Source: Combretum micranthum
Lineage: Eukaryota > Streptophyta > Magnoliopsida > Myrtales > Combretaceae
Assembly: GCA_024138025.1 (NCBI GenBank)
Contig: JAMXBD010000644.1
Span: 558,001 to 622,000, forward strand
Direction of reading: 5' to 3'
DNA length: 64,000 bases
Position numbers and translations under genes: made by a program. A model generated the notes under the pieces. It was not told the DNA's origin and did no database searches. It worked only from the letters and a program-made list of their open reading frames with translations. Of the stretch, positions 1-12,354 are shown in pieces; position 1 is the first letter of the stretch, and each line of letters begins with the position of its first letter.

Positions 1-325
1 CCTACAGAAGTCCAAACAGAATTGAATATAACTTATAAAGGAAACGCCTAGCCCTTGTACTTGAGCTGTCAGGTGCCTCTATCTAAGCCAGACAAACGAC
101 TGCTGTAACAAATAAAAACTGTAGGGACATAAGCTACACTAGCTTAATGAGTGAGAACTTCAAGATTTCATTCATAACATATCATACAAGCAAGTGATTA
201 ATCGGGCAAATGATATGCATCAAAAATATGGGATCAACAGACATATGACTAGCCAGAAATCATATGTGAATGGAATTTCGCCCTCCATTCCGGGTTAGCA
301 GATTAACGAATACTGTGGTACTACA

Positions 326-470
326 AAAATATGCGTTTTGGATCACGGTCAACTAACTTATAAATTCATTTGTGGATCACGATTAACCAACTCATTATTT
401 CGTTTATGGATCACGATTAACCAACTTTTACTCCTTGTTTGGATCACGGACAACCAACCAATGCTAATGC
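326..470. repeat. Degenerate tandem ggatcacg repeats in A0
   Basis: About four diverged units with the core tggatcacgattaaccaa, spaced roughly 33-40 bp. The same core forms a clean 33-bp array in A5 at 34227-34391, so this is a family-A motif that is regular in one copy and decayed in another. Confidence 0.7.
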
Positions 471-767
471 CCCATCCCTATTTATGACATGAATGAGTCC
501 ATATTACTTATCAATTCTGAATAATCGATTATGCCAATTCTTTAGGTGATCAATCAACAATTGCGGACAATCAATCCTAATTCATCTATATAACCATTAG
601 TTAATCACCCGGCTTCGATATTCTTATTTTCAATTTCTCATATCAGCAGCAAACATACATAATTCCCATTCATCCCCATCATACCTATCATTTTATCTTT
701 GCCTAAAGTCTAATGCAACTATCACTACAATCACATACAGTAAATGGAATCAGGAAGAAATACTCAC

Positions 768-837
768 TCGGCCATTGGAACACCGATCCTCTAGTAATAG
801 TAATCCGGTGGAAGGGAATCATCGATCTCGGGGTCAC
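768..837 (-). other. Predicted LTR exon e3 (family A0)
   Basis: On the minus strand a pyrimidine-rich stretch ending TTTTTAG precedes GTGACC. The exon then reads DPEIDDSLPPDYYY-stop, five codons, an in-frame ATG GCC GA, and a GTGAGT donor. It is 70 nt long, as in A3 and A4. The peptide resembles those of the A3, A4, A2, D1 and D2 copies. Splicing is inferred from the consensus sites only. Confidence 0.6.
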
Positions 838-2466
838 CTAAAAAGGAAGAAATACCTTAATAAGTATTTCATCACTTAACTAATCTAAACTATTAAACAA
901 AACTAGTAAATTCGTAATTCTCGTCATTTGCAGAAGTCCCGACTTAAAACTGCCGTAACTTGGTCATTTTAACTTGGAATTTCGTAAATGATATATCGAT
1001 TTCTATCTAGTTTGAAAGATCTATCTAATTCTAATATTATTTCTAAGTTTTGAAAATGTTTGGGTCTCGAAACATTCTGATCAGTAGCGAATTCCAATTC
1101 CAAAATATAGTTTTGTGAATGTTTGTAATGTTTCTATTATATAGATCAACTATACATGCAATATTGATGATTTCCTATCATGAATGACATGTTATGAGCT
1201 TGGTGTATGCATGCTCTTGAAAAATTTACTAAAAGAAAATTTTAGAATTTCTTTATTTTGTAAGACTCCATGAATACATTCTCTTAAGAAGACTAGTTTC
1301 ATGACTTTGATAATTCTCTTTTGTTTTGGGATTATTTCTTAAGAAAGACTAGTTATCCTTGCAAAAATTTAGTCTTCATTATATCTATTCCTTAACGCCT
1401 TCATTTCTTCATAAAAATCCTATTTTATACTTTGTAAACATGTTTTTAAATAGGGTCTATTCCTAAATCCGAATTTTTGTAAAATTAGTTTTTTTTAGTG
1501 ATTTCTTTGAGAAAAACTTGTTTAATACTTTAAAATTCTAAGCTCCATTATTCCTATCTCCTAAGGACTTCATTTCCTAAATAAAACTTTCATTTTGAGT
1601 TTGAAAAATAGGTGTTGTCATGCCATTATTCCTAAATTACGAATTTCTTAAAGTGACAAGTAACTAAAAATTTCCTATTTTATTTCTACTCCTTATTTTA
1701 CATATTTTTCTTAGCAAATCCCATCTCAACTTATAAAAATCATCACTTGATGATATTTATTACTTATACTCTTCATTTTTCATCTAAAATACAAGTTTTG
1801 GAGTTGATAAAAGGGTTTTTAATGCATGGTCTTGAAGCCATCCGAATTTTCATTTGACTTTTTCAAACAAATAATTTTCCTTTTTGAGTTCTTTGTCTCA
1901 TCTACTTAAAGACCTATGTACTACAACCTTTATATATACAAGACAAAGGTCTTTATGATTCATTAATGCACTAAAACACAAAATATCCACAAGATCATGA
2001 ATGTCAAGAATAATATGAGCATTTAAATACTAGATCTACTACCTAGAATGCATGAAATGGAGTTTGAAAATACAAAAATAGATTTTCATGCAAGATCTTT
2101 GTTTTATTCTACTACTTCATGCATGAATATGAAGAATCCAACAAAAACACATTTAAACACAAGATCTACCATTATGATGGTTTGATATTCATGTAGTAAG
2201 TATTTTCTTGTCCCTAGCAAGAGCTCATGGGACTTAAATATGAAAATACTCATGAATGGTCTTGCCATTACAAGGTTTAATGGTACAAAGGTTTAAGATT
2301 CATTACCTAAGGCTTATATCAAAAGGAGATGGAGAAGGAAAAATGAACTAGTGTGAGTGTGTGTGTGTGTGCGCAAGGGAGGTCATGGTAATGGAGAGAA
2401 AAATAGAGAGGATTTGTGTAATTTTTGAAAAAGTGAAATGAATGAAGAGAGAGAAGTATAAAAGAG

Positions 2467-2474
2467 TATATATA
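2467..2474 (-). promoter_or_regulatory. Putative TATA box of A0
   Basis: The run tatatata lies at the position where other A copies have a TATA box: downstream in sense of the C-rich tract and followed by a CT-rich leader. Confidence 0.45.
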
Positions 2475-3293
2475 GTAGGTTGGATTAGGGTTTGTCTCAA
2501 TTATAATAAAGGAAGAAAATAAAACAAATGAGGGCATAATGGTGGGGGGTGGGTGGAGGGGTGGTGGTTGGGTGTGCCGGTTTCAATAGGAGAAGGAGAG
2601 AGAGAGAGTTTAATTTGTTTTGTTTTACAATTTATGCAATAATAAGTCTTAAATTGTAATAATTCTTAAGAGACAAATTATTCTTAGAAAAGAAAATGTA
2701 ATTGAGTGTTTTGTAACGATGTAAGAGTAGGGTATGGCTTGTGAATGTAGTAGGGTATGGCTTGTACTTGTGAATAGTAATCAAGACAATTAATTTACCA
2801 GTAGTAAAGAAAATACGAGAAAAGGCTATATCTATAGTTTTTATAAATCGAAAAATTATAAAATTTTTATTTTTGAAATCCTTATTAAATTTCGATTCTA
2901 AAGAGTTTTCCGGAATATTTTTCGAATTTCGAGTCCCGAGGCATGCTTTTCCGTAATGGATCTTGGGAAGGCCGAATGGAAAATTTCTCAAAATCAGATC
3001 TTTTTATGGTTTGAAATATACTTTAGAACAATATTCCACATTAAATTATTTTACAAAAGTTCTTTTAGCTTGAAATCGAAGGAAAGCCGGATCCAGGGTT
3101 CTTAGGTTCTCTCTTAAGCCTAAGCTAATCGGTTTAGGGTTTTGGTTTTCGGTTCCCGAAGTCTACTTGGTTACTAGGAAAACCGGGGTTTATAGGCATT
3201 GTCTTGAGTGAAGTTGTACACAAAGATAATTTCGGCAGGTTAGGAGTAGTACGAGTATGGTACTTAGGGTGTGTGCGAAGTAACCAACACCAG

Positions 3294-3320
3294 TTTATAT
3301 ATATATATATATATATACGT
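3294..3320. repeat. TA microsatellite
   Basis: A simple (TA)n tract in L0. Similar tracts lie near 14446, 17513, 25612, 29341, 31749, 32942 and 38230, nearly all inside the long LTRs. Confidence 0.9.
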
Positions 3321-3547
3321 ATAAGTATATATGTAATTGTGTTTTATGGATTCATGAATTACTCTGGGTTTAAGACTAGTGGCAAATAATTCTAAACTAT
3401 GTTGATTGTTTGGCTAATTAAAGATAATAACTTGTAATTGTTGCATATATTACTATGTTGCATGTGAATTTTTGAGATTGTTTTTCATGTGCATGTGATT
3501 GTGGTTTAGCGCACTGGGCCTTGTGCTTACTCCTTTTGTTTTTCAAG

Positions 3548-3647
3548 ATCAGATGAAGAACCTATAGTATTTGATCAATCTGGTTATGACGTATACATAG
3601 ACTATGGGGAAAACGATAGTGGAGCCCATTTTCCAGTTGACTTTTAG
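3548..3647 (+). other. Predicted acidic LTR exon (family B, L0)
   Basis: A tttttcaag acceptor precedes a frame that opens SDEEPIVFDQSGYDVYIDYG and ends in a stop 33 codons on. B1 (13558-13657) and B2 (38052-38151) have related exons with the core DE-D/P-IV-Y/F-D and nearly the same length. It lies about 310 bp before the LTR end. Confidence 0.55.
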
Positions 3648-3967
3648 ATATTTTGGATTGAAGATAGCTAGAGTTGAAGACTTTATAAAGTTTTAAATAG
3701 TTTTTTATGATTCTGGAATTTATGAGACCCTTTTCACATGTTGTTTTTAAGTTTGATGTAAGTTGGTGCTTAGTTTATGCCAACTAAGTTACTCTAAAGT
3801 TTTTACTGTGATAAAAATATTTTAGAAGTTTCTTTTTATGTGAGATATTGGAGTTATATATTGTTTTGATTATGCTTTAGTAGAATCCAAGTCTTAGCAT
3901 ATCCATATCTAATGAGGATATATGGTGGGCTGTTAATGTTCTCAGTTTAAGGTATTACAGCTTTAAG

Positions 3968-3979
3968 TGGTATCAGAGC
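3968..3979 (+). other. Primer binding site, initiator tRNA-Met type
   Basis: The sequence tggtatcagagc starts 8 nt after the LTR end at 3959. It is the usual complement of the plant initiator Met tRNA 3' end used by most plant LTR retrotransposons. It proves that the preceding B-type sequence is an LTR. Confidence 0.85.
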
Positions 3980-4170
3980 TTAAGTTATAAATCTTACTAG
4001 ATCTAAGATATGAACTCCTTAGGAAGACGAGTAATAATGAGTAGGTAAGCAAATAGTTGTAATTGCTTATCTAGTTATTATTATTGTTATCTAATAGTTT
4101 TCTACAGTGTTTTGATCCTTTTAGTTTGCTTTACCTCTTTTCTTAGGTTCCATGTGTTTACCTTTATAGA

Positions 4171-5153
4171 ATGCCAACTAGAAGAAGAGCCCTTGATGAT
4201 GGTTCCTCAAGACTGGTAAAGAAGATGTTAAGGGAAAACGACCAACTTTGAACTAGCCACCTTTGAATCAGTTACCTTGGGAACTACCACCATCGTTGCC
4301 CCCACCTACGAGCAAACAAGTCCCAATTAATGCTGCTCAGGTTATGCAGACTGTGAGTACCCTCTTAAGGGTAGTTATACAACAATACCAAAATATGTGT
4401 CAGAATGTACAAGTGATACAAGTCGATACTGAGGCCTGGAGGTAGGATACCCACAAATAGAATGGCAATGGTGGTAATGGGGCCAAACATGTTATGTGTT
4501 AAGTTTAAACAAATTTGTGGACTTGGTTTACAAATTTGAGTCAAAGCTTAGGAGGCCACGATATGCCCAATTATGGATGCAGGAAGTGGAAAAGACCTTT
4601 TTTGCTTTTGATATTCTCAAAAACAAGAAGGTAGAGTATGCTTCTTATTTGTTGATTGGGATAGCAAATAATTGATGGATGAGTACCAAGAGGCATACGA
4701 TTGAAGCGATCACCTGGGACAGATTCCAATCGACTTTCTATAGGGAGTTTTTTCCTTAAAGTACCAAATATCAAATGCTGCAAGAGTACTATACTCTACA
4801 ATAAGGCCATATGACTATTAAAGAAGATGAGGCAGACTTGAAAAGTTAATGAGATTTCTGCCAGATCCTCTAAAGGAGAGTAAGGATGCCAAGGCGAGCA
4901 GATTTATCATAGGGTTAGAGCTTGACATTCAACACCATGTGAACCTAATGGATTTGACCAGTTGCTCTACTGTGGTCAACAAGCCAAAGACAATTTAGCA
5001 AGACTTATAAAAGAAAAAGGGCAAGAAGCACGAAGAATTCAGGTCTATTTGGGTAAGTGGCTAGCTACTAGTATCCTTACCAATATAGGGGAAAGAGGCC
5101 AATCACACAACAAGCTAGATCAGTAGTTCAGGATACTAAAAGGAGTGCACCAG
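4171..5153 (+). pseudogene. Broken Ty3/gypsy gag fragment
   Basis: The frame starts MPTRRRALDDGSS and then suffers several stops and shifts. The Retrotrans_gag core is recognisable: WMQEVEKTFFAFDI, then YASYLLIG, STKRHTIEAITWDRFQ, and YREFF, a pattern typical of plant gypsy gag. It follows the L0 LTR and primer site, so it is the gag of a B-family element. Sequence homologous to gag stops near 5153, where MULE sequence on the other strand begins. No zinc knuckle, protease or pol is present, so the element is truncated there. It is non-functional. Confidence 0.8.
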
Positions 5154-6444
5154 GTTTTATGGGCCACATGTGGGCAAGGAATCCCTCTTACTTGCTAAAG
5201 GCCACACATGCAACTCATATTGTTAACATCTACTACATAGAACGTCCGTTCGGTACTCAATTTTAAGCCTTAATCACCCCTAAACCTTATTTTACATAGG
5301 CAACTCCCATACCGTGCCTCATCTAAAATTTTCATAGCTTGTGGTGAACAATCACGAACCCATTTCAGTGCTTCACCCTCCTGCTTCTTCATTCGCTTCG
5401 CGACATAAATCCTTATACGCTTTAACATTTTATTATGGACTTACTTTGAAAATCAACGATCTTTCCATTAAAAGCTTCACACGTGTTATTTCTCAATGTA
5501 GTCACACTTTACACATGTTTGGAAGTATGCCTTCACCCAATGTTGAAATTCAACTTCCTTCATTGTAGCATGAGCTGTAGGAGAATATGACTGTAAGGAT
5601 TTCATATTCTGAAGAAAGTCCGCCTTGTTTGCACTTCTTTTTGCCCAAAACATAACATTTAACTTTCATACCAAAATGAAGCTCTTCAGTTTGCATTTAA
5701 ATGTCGAGCACAATATCGATGTTCAGCCTTAGTAAAATGCTTCTTGACGGCATCCATCAACCCTTACAATGTGGACAAGTAGTTTAGTTAGTAAAGTTAT
5801 AGTGTTGTGTTAGGATAATGACTAACAAGTGTTGATAATAAATCTACTGGCAAGACACATATCTTTTGACGATCACTAACAAATGTCTACCTTTCACCAA
5901 AATTATCGATACGAAGCTTAGATTTTAGTAACTCTAGGAACCACTCCCAATTATCCATGTTCTCGATGCCAACCACTACCCATGCTATTGGGAACATCCC
6001 ATTATTGGCATCTTGACCAACTTTACTCAATAATTGGCCTTTGCTAAGGCCCGTGAGAAAGCAACCATCAACACCAATTACACGACAACAACCATCCAAG
6101 AACCCTCTCCTGCATGCCTCAAAGCATATTATACATACGTATGAAATCACCCTTTTCGCCCTCTTACTGCTTCAATAACCTGAAGGATGACAATAGTATT
6201 GTTCCTTTGCAATACGTTAACATAATCCCACAATCGTTCATACTTATCAACATAATCACGTTCCAATTGAACCAACACCTTCTCTTGAGTTCTCCTGGCC
6301 TTGCTACTGCAACTTTAGTCCTAATTGATTCTTTATTAATTCCTTTAACCACCCATTGAATACTTGGAGTCGACATGATAGTTTCCCTGACCTCATCCGC
6401 TAGCCAGTTAGAAGTAGCTCATTTGTTCTTGTATACCTGTTGGT
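5154..6444 (-). pseudogene. MULE transposase, C-terminal half (DDE and SWIM region)
   Basis: In sense order the piece contains TSNWLADEVRETIMSTPSIQ, a frameshift, the start of the MULE transposase domain with GVDGCFLTGLSKGQLLSKVG (first catalytic Asp), DANNGMFPIAW, then SDRQK, a foreign stretch of about 100 bp (near 5764-5862), GLMDAVKKHFTKAEHRYCAR, NNTCEAFNGKIVD, and a SWIM-type zinc finger (NMSCMCG ... GIPCPH) with an in-frame stop inside it. This order is that of plant Mutator-like transposases. It continues the two pieces at 15996-16416 and 24738-25200. The A1 LTR is inserted at its 5' border. Frameshifts and stops make it non-functional. The gypsy gag abuts its 3' end. Confidence 0.85.
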
Positions 6445-7152
6445 GTAAGCTCCTAGATTTTTCGGTAAATATAAGCAAACCCTAAGAACCAGAAGTCAAA
6501 CCGGAACCCTAAAGTTAACCTAGTTTTATGTTTAGTCTAGTGAATCTAGATTTGACAAATCCCATGTTCTTAAACCTTAAACAACGAAATTGAGATAATT
6601 GTGGAAAATGGTTCATAATAATATAAGAAAGGTTTAAAATATCATATTTGCAATTTTCTAGTGTCTTTCGGATTCAAACGAGATCAGTTTTCAAAAACAA
6701 TGCCCAGTGCACCGGATAGTGAAAATATTCCGATAATACCAATAGACTCGTAAAAGTATAAGGTTTTCAAAAATATCAGTTTTAGAATTTTTCGGTAACT
6801 AAAAATATCATATATAGGCCATTTACGGTATTTTCTTTACTACTGGTATTTTAATTGTCTAGTTTAGTATTTATAGTACTATTTCTGCTATTCATTACTA
6901 TTTCTCTATCTCTACTTTTTCTTACACTATATTCTTACACTCTACCATACCTATACCTTACAATTTACCATCCCCATACAACTTTAATCACTTCACACTT
7001 TATACATTACTTCTTTTTATTACAAAACAACAAAATTAATCAATTTTTCTCTCCTCTTCAAGGCCTTGCCATCCACTCCCTCTCTCTCATCACTCTCTAT
7101 TTATTTTCTTTTTCATTTTATTTAATTACACATAATTTCCACTCCAAAACTC

Positions 7153-7160
7153 TATAAATA
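7153..7160 (+). promoter_or_regulatory. TATA box of A1
   Basis: TATAAATA, followed by a CT-rich, ATG-poor leader and a possible first donor (gtaaaaat) near 7336. The same octamer occurs in A2, A3, B1, B2, C and D2. Confidence 0.6.
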
Positions 7161-8312
7161 CCATTTTCTCCTTCATTCCTTCACACAACTTATTTCCTAC
7201 TAAAACTCTACCAAAATTTCTCCACAACATTCTCGCTCAAATTCTCTCCCAAGTCCTCTCTTTTCTCCATAAAACCATCTCCCACGTATTACTACAACCC
7301 ATTCTATTCCTCTTCAACAACAGATAACCTTAAGTAAAAATCTCTAACATATACTCATCATGTTCATATAACATAGCATGAGCTTAGTGTATGTTTCTTA
7401 GACTCATGAGAGTTAAAGAAGTAACAATATGTTTATGTTTTGTTTTTGTTCATGTTCATATTTTACATTATGTTATTATTATGTTGTTGTTGTTATTATT
7501 GTTATTATTATTTGCACTAATATAACTTCTATATAGTATTAAGTATATTATGTATATATTTTTTTAGAGAATATAAGCTCACTTGTTATTTATTTTTTTA
7601 TGCTTTGCAATTTATTTATTTATTTCATACTATTATTAAGACTAGTCTTTCTAGTCTTAGACTTGTTCTTATTAAGTCAAAATAATTTTCTTTCTTTTCT
7701 TTTTGGGACTAGTCTATTCTTAGTCCCGGGATACCTTGATGAAACTAAGATTCCCAATACTTGACTTTACTATTATGCTCAAATTAGATTTATCTTATTA
7801 TGTTGTTTTTCTCATAGTTACATATCTCATTCATGCATGAACATGTTGATATTGTCTCGACCATAATGAAAAGGAGTTTTCTTAAGTAATAAAAATAAGA
7901 ACTCTCTTTAAAAATAAATTTTGTCACATAAGAAATAATTTTTCCATAAAAACTTAAAGTTTTATCTTAACAAATATTTTCTAAAAGTTAGATAAGTTTA
8001 GCTCAAGTTTTAGTAATAATACTATATGGGATTTTATCAATGAATACATAAAATAAAGTTATCACAAACTCTCTCTTCAAACCAATGAAATAAGAAAGTT
8101 TCTTTAACTTAATTCTTTGTTTAACAAAAGTTTTCTTAAACTCATATGTAAAGCTTTTGTAAAATACAGAAATAAAGATGAAAATATAATGAATTATGAA
8201 TCATGAGATGATATAGAATGAGTTTAAGGTCAAAACAAGTAAATTGTAAAAGTTTAAGTTTGGTTATAGGAAAAATATTAAAGTTCAGATTTCTGCAATT
8301 TTTGACAGATTG

Positions 8313-8586
8313 TACGCCGCCTCCTGGAAAATCTATGCCGCCGACGTAGAGAAGGCGTAGGATGGGAACAGTAGCGTTTTTCTTAACGCTGGGAGGAACG
8401 CCGTCAGTATTCATTAGGGTTTCTTTCAACACTGGTAGGGAACGCCGCTGGCATAGGGCTCGGCGTATGTAATAGAATCAAAGTTCTAGGAATTGAAAGC
8501 CTCGATGAACGCTGCTAGCGCTTTTGTAAATTTTGCTAGCATAGGGTGTACGCCGGCAAGATCTACACGCACACCGCCGGCGTATG
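8313..8586. other. GC-rich CGCCGG-repeat block in B1
   Basis: In otherwise AT-rich LTR DNA this stretch has many copies of gccggc/cgccg and tacgcc/ggcgta in both orientations, for example cgccggcgtatg and gtacgccggcaag. It lies just upstream of the TATA box at 8595. Equivalent blocks occur in B2, D1 and D2. Confidence 0.75.
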
Positions 8587-8594
8587 ACCAAATT

Positions 8595-8604
8595 TATATA
8601 AATA
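8595..8604 (+). promoter_or_regulatory. TATA box of B1
   Basis: TATATAAATA directly after the GC-rich block. Splice-donor-like gtaagta sequences follow near 8730 and 8888. Confidence 0.6.
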
Positions 8605-9830
8605 CAAGATGTGAAAAAAACGGTTTTGACAGAAACATCATTTCATATTTCTCCTTCGTATAAGAGAGTTTTGGAGTGTTTTTGGAGATTTAGGCTTGGA
8701 GAATCATCCGGAGGGTGTTTTCGAACCAAAGTAAGTAGTTTTAACCTTCTCTTATGGATTAAATACGAATTTGTATGAGTTTGCTTAGGGTTTTGTGGTG
8801 TTCTTGAAGGAAAAACGTGGCACAGATTTAGATCTTGGATTTGATCTGCCTCGGTTGGATAAGATGTGAGTGTTGTGATTAAAACAAGTAAGTATAATGT
8901 TCTCATATCAGATTTATTCGAATTTCATACAACTTCTAAGATTTTGTGATTTGTTTGCATGAAGGAAACCCTAGATTTGGTTGGGATCCGAATTTGTGGA
9001 AGTGAGTTGGATTTTGGTGATCTAAATTAGTAAGTTTCATCTTTTCTTTGATGGAGTTGAATAATGTATGATTAGATGATCATTATGTGTTCTTGTTGTC
9101 ATATAATATTAGGGTTTTGAAGGATTATCAAATTCTATAAATTGTTGTGGAAGATTGATCGGGTTAAACGGTGCAACTTGATGATTTTCTTTGTCAGGTT
9201 AGGATTTTGGGAGTTGCAGTACATTAGGGTTTGTTTATATCGTGTTCTTATATGTTATATATAAATGCATGTTGTTGATAGGAATTTGGAGATTTGAGTT
9301 TGTTGTTGAATTGTTAATATTGATTGAAGTATTTTGGAGATTCGGGAGATTTGGTTGTGGTTAAGTGTTGTCGATAAAGGATTTTTAGGAGATACAGATT
9401 AGAATTTCCTGAAACTGAGAAAGGTACAACCAATCCTTGCTTGCTGTTTTTGTCTGTAAGCTTAGTATTGATTGAATGCTTGTAGGAACAGAATTTCTTA
9501 ATAAACTTAATCTTTATTCGATTTAATAATTGTATGTTTTGGTTGTGCTTAGCTTTGACCAGTAAAGACCTGGCAGACAGTGATACTGGTGAGGCACCCT
9601 GATGATCTTGGTGTGGGTTATCCCTAGTGGACTCGTGCCTTTATATGATTCCAGTAGAATTAGGTGTTCTGGATTCGGGGTGTTTGGGGAGTACCCACTC
9701 ATCCATATATGTATATGATTATTATTTTCAAAGAGTTGTATGATTTTCAATGAGGTCTGAAATAACTCCGAGTTTAGGATTAGAGTATACTTAATACTGG
9801 ACTGTGTTGTTTTGTTGGCTTAAGAAAGAT

Positions 9831-9933
9831 AATAATATGATTGTTTGCATTAGTTTAAGCTGCATGAATTATATGCTTTTTGTATGTGCATATGCATTTG
9901 TTTTTGGATAGGAGTTATCGTACTGGGCATCGC
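9831..9933. repeat. About 103-bp direct repeat, copy 1
   Basis: This B1 sequence, immediately before D1, recurs at 13432-13535 immediately after D1 with about seven differences. It is far longer than a normal 5-bp target duplication. Confidence 0.85.
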
Positions 9934-11071
9934 TGTAAACCCCAAAAATTTTCCACATTAGTACACTACTCTAAAGTAGAATGTATGAACTAGTTAGTAA
10001 ACTTAGATTCCAATAAAAACCTAAGAATAGATCAATGCATCGAATTTGGCTAGATAAAGATCTAGAAATCGCATAAAGAACTTCTTTGACTCTAATTGAT
10101 ACCAAAAACTAGATTTCGTATCTTGAACGGACAATTCAAGATATGATTAAAGGAAATCTAAATTTTCAAACCCGAAACTTGTTATACAAATAGATTAAAT
10201 AGAAAAATATAAATATAGAGATTAAATGACTACTTTTGAACTCAACAATGATTTGAGATTAGAACAATGAGTAGTAATGAGCCTATGCATGGATTTAAAC
10301 CCTAAATTCAAGATTCCTAGATAGTATTAAACACTACTAATAAGATTTCATAATAGGTACCAAAAATTAAAGATATATAGATAATTTAGCTTCTATATCA
10401 AATGCGATATTAAGTAGTTAATCAACTACGCTTATAAATAGGAAACGATAACCTAAAGATAAATCGTTAGGATTGTATATACATAATAAAAACATAAACT
10501 GATGTATAACTCAAGATCTAAACTTCAAATAAATAATTGAATCACACAATTGTTCTACTTAGGATTTTCTTAAGTTATTGGAGCCTAAAACAAAAATTGA
10601 CCTAATGAGCTTAGGAAACCCTAATCGCGAGAGATAAAATTCTAAAAATAATTAATCATGTATGTTTAAAACTTAAAGTTGTATTGTTTGATAATCCAAG
10701 TATTTTGTAGAATCATATAAAAATATTTTTGTATAAGAACTCTCAAATATTAGCTAATTTATACTCGTATAACTTATTAAAATATCCTAAAACTAAGTTA
10801 TATAACTAACTAATATTAATATATAATAAATTGTGTCCATTGCCGGCTGCAAATTATTTAAATGAAGGGTTTTGATTGCATTGAAATTGGAGAACCGAAA
10901 TTTGATTAAAACCATCCAAATAATGCACCAAAGTCAACAAAAATCAACTCTCACCCCAATCATAGATTGCCAACTCAACATACATATTAATTGCATTAAA
11001 ACAAGTGACAAAACAGTGTGCAAGTGGGAGAAATAAAAATTGTCGAAGGAAAACCGTCTTCCATTCTTCTC

Positions 11072-11090
11072 ATATATACATATATTTATA
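11072..11090 (+). promoter_or_regulatory. TATA region of D1
   Basis: The run catatatacatatatttata lies where D2 has TATAAATA. A leader follows with a short frame opening MKKQTN (MEKQTN in D2) and a first donor at 11258 (gtgagtt). Confidence 0.45.
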
Positions 11091-11326
11091 GCTCTTAATG
11101 AAGAAACAAACAAACACTAAACACTCTCAAATTTTCCAAATCAAACCTACTCGAAATCAATAGCCAAAAAGACCTAAAAACAGAATTCAACTCGTCCAAA
11201 ACTATCCAATTCGAACCAAGGAAAAATACAATAAAAAACGCTTGAAACAAGCTCGAGGTGAGTTAATGTAATTCAAATGGTTTTCTTTTAAAACTAAGGA
11301 TTGGAACTGACTTTTGATAATCATAG

Positions 11327-11381
11327 GAACATAATCAACACGAAAACAAGCTTCAAATTCCATCGGATTGGCTTGACCAAG
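11327..11381 (+). other. Predicted LTR exon e2 (D1)
   Basis: The exon is bounded by an atcatag acceptor and a gtaaaa donor and is 55 nt, the same as in D2 (28763-28817). Read in frame it gives EHNQHENKLQIPSDWLDQ plus one base. That base joins the first two bases of e3 to make Gly, keeping the frame open into e3. No upstream start codon was found. Confidence 0.5.
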
Positions 11382-11585
11382 GTAAAATTCAAAAACCCTA
11401 GTTGTACCTTACTAGAATCGAAATTTAAGAATATATGCTTGTAAAAGCGTTAGGAGTTGTTGTATGTATATATACAAGATATAAAAACACTTAGGAATGA
11501 TTTAGGAATGCTTTTGACGTAGAAAATTCAAGAAATATGAACTGTTTTATCGGAGAAGATGATGAACAGTGCTAACATTGTCCAT

Positions 11586-11856
11586 AAGCCGGCAGTATAA
11601 ACGTCCAATGCCGAAGGCTTACAAGGGTAGGCCGGCGGTGTAGAGACGGCGTACACTAGAACAAAAGCTACGTAAAACTTATTTTCACATAACATGAACG
11701 AACGCCGGCTATTTGGGATTATACGCTGGCGGCGTATAGTCCGGCATATGAGGAAAGCTGACGGTTTTCAAGCTGGTGCAAACGATACGAAATAATATGC
11801 AAATTAAAGAACACCGGCACCTGGGTTTCAACGCCGGCAGCGTAAGAGCCAGCGTA
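11586..11856. other. GC-rich GCCGGC-repeat block in D1
   Basis: Repeated gccggc, cgccgg and ggcgta words lie in both orientations, aligned with the block at 29022-29297 of D2. In family D the block lies downstream of the TATA box and so would be transcribed, within the predicted e2-e3 intron. Confidence 0.75.
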
Positions 11857-12354
11857 CAAACCTATTTTCCTTTTATACAATCTGTATTTCACGGATGAAT
11901 AATTATATAATAATTATAGTTATATTATATATATTTATATGTCAAAATAGAAGTTACTAAATAGAAAAATAAATACAAATATTTAGAATATTTTGGTTAA
12001 TATTTCATAATTCTTAAAACCCTAGAATTATAGGAAAATATTAAGTGTTAATAACAACTAAATAATCAAATATTTGTTCTAGGTAGAATGGAAATTGAAA
12101 TAAGCTAAATTTACGAATAATGTGACTTATAAAAATGACAAAATAGTTATACAAAATAAATTAGGAGAAACACGGCGACACTAAGTAATAATAAACAAAT
12201 ATGATTTACTATATTGAGTTAGGTATAGAATAACGTAAAATTAGTTTTAACCACTACAAAACCTGATAAATATCAGTTTAGGACACTAGACACGTATAGG
12301 AATTTAGCTATATAATCTATATTATATTGATGAATACTTTATTCATCTCAATAG

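Larger units (their letters stand above)
1..3194 (-). mobile_element. Family-A long LTR (A0), partial
   Basis: Non-coding AT-rich sequence that aligns by eye in the same orientation with A3, A4 and A5. The right end, ccggggtttata, matches their LTR edge (usual form ggggtttaca, here with one base changed). The left end lies outside the window. Its sense strand is minus: a TATA box, a splice-bounded exon e3 and degenerate ggatcacg repeats lie in the order seen in other A copies. It sits inside a B-type LTR that resumes at 3195. No internal (gag-pol) sequence is visible, so it is probably a solo LTR. Confidence 0.75.
3195..3959 (+). mobile_element. Family-B type 5' LTR, 3' part (L0)
   Basis: This resembles the last part of B1 and B2: an e3-like acidic exon about 400 bp before the end, then an end reading aaggtattaca. 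Nine bases later comes a tRNA-Met primer binding site, and gag follows. It is therefore the 3' part of a 5' LTR still attached to internal sequence. Its upstream part is cut off by A0. Confidence 0.7.

Noticed and set aside
2319..2991. Minus-strand frames of 72 and 119 codons in A0
   Set aside because: They fall in the LTR promoter and leader region, have biased composition and are not preserved as frames in A3 or A5.
6855..7157. 100-codon hydrophobic frame in A1
   Set aside because: Low-complexity pyrimidine-rich promoter region of the LTR; not conserved in the other A copies.
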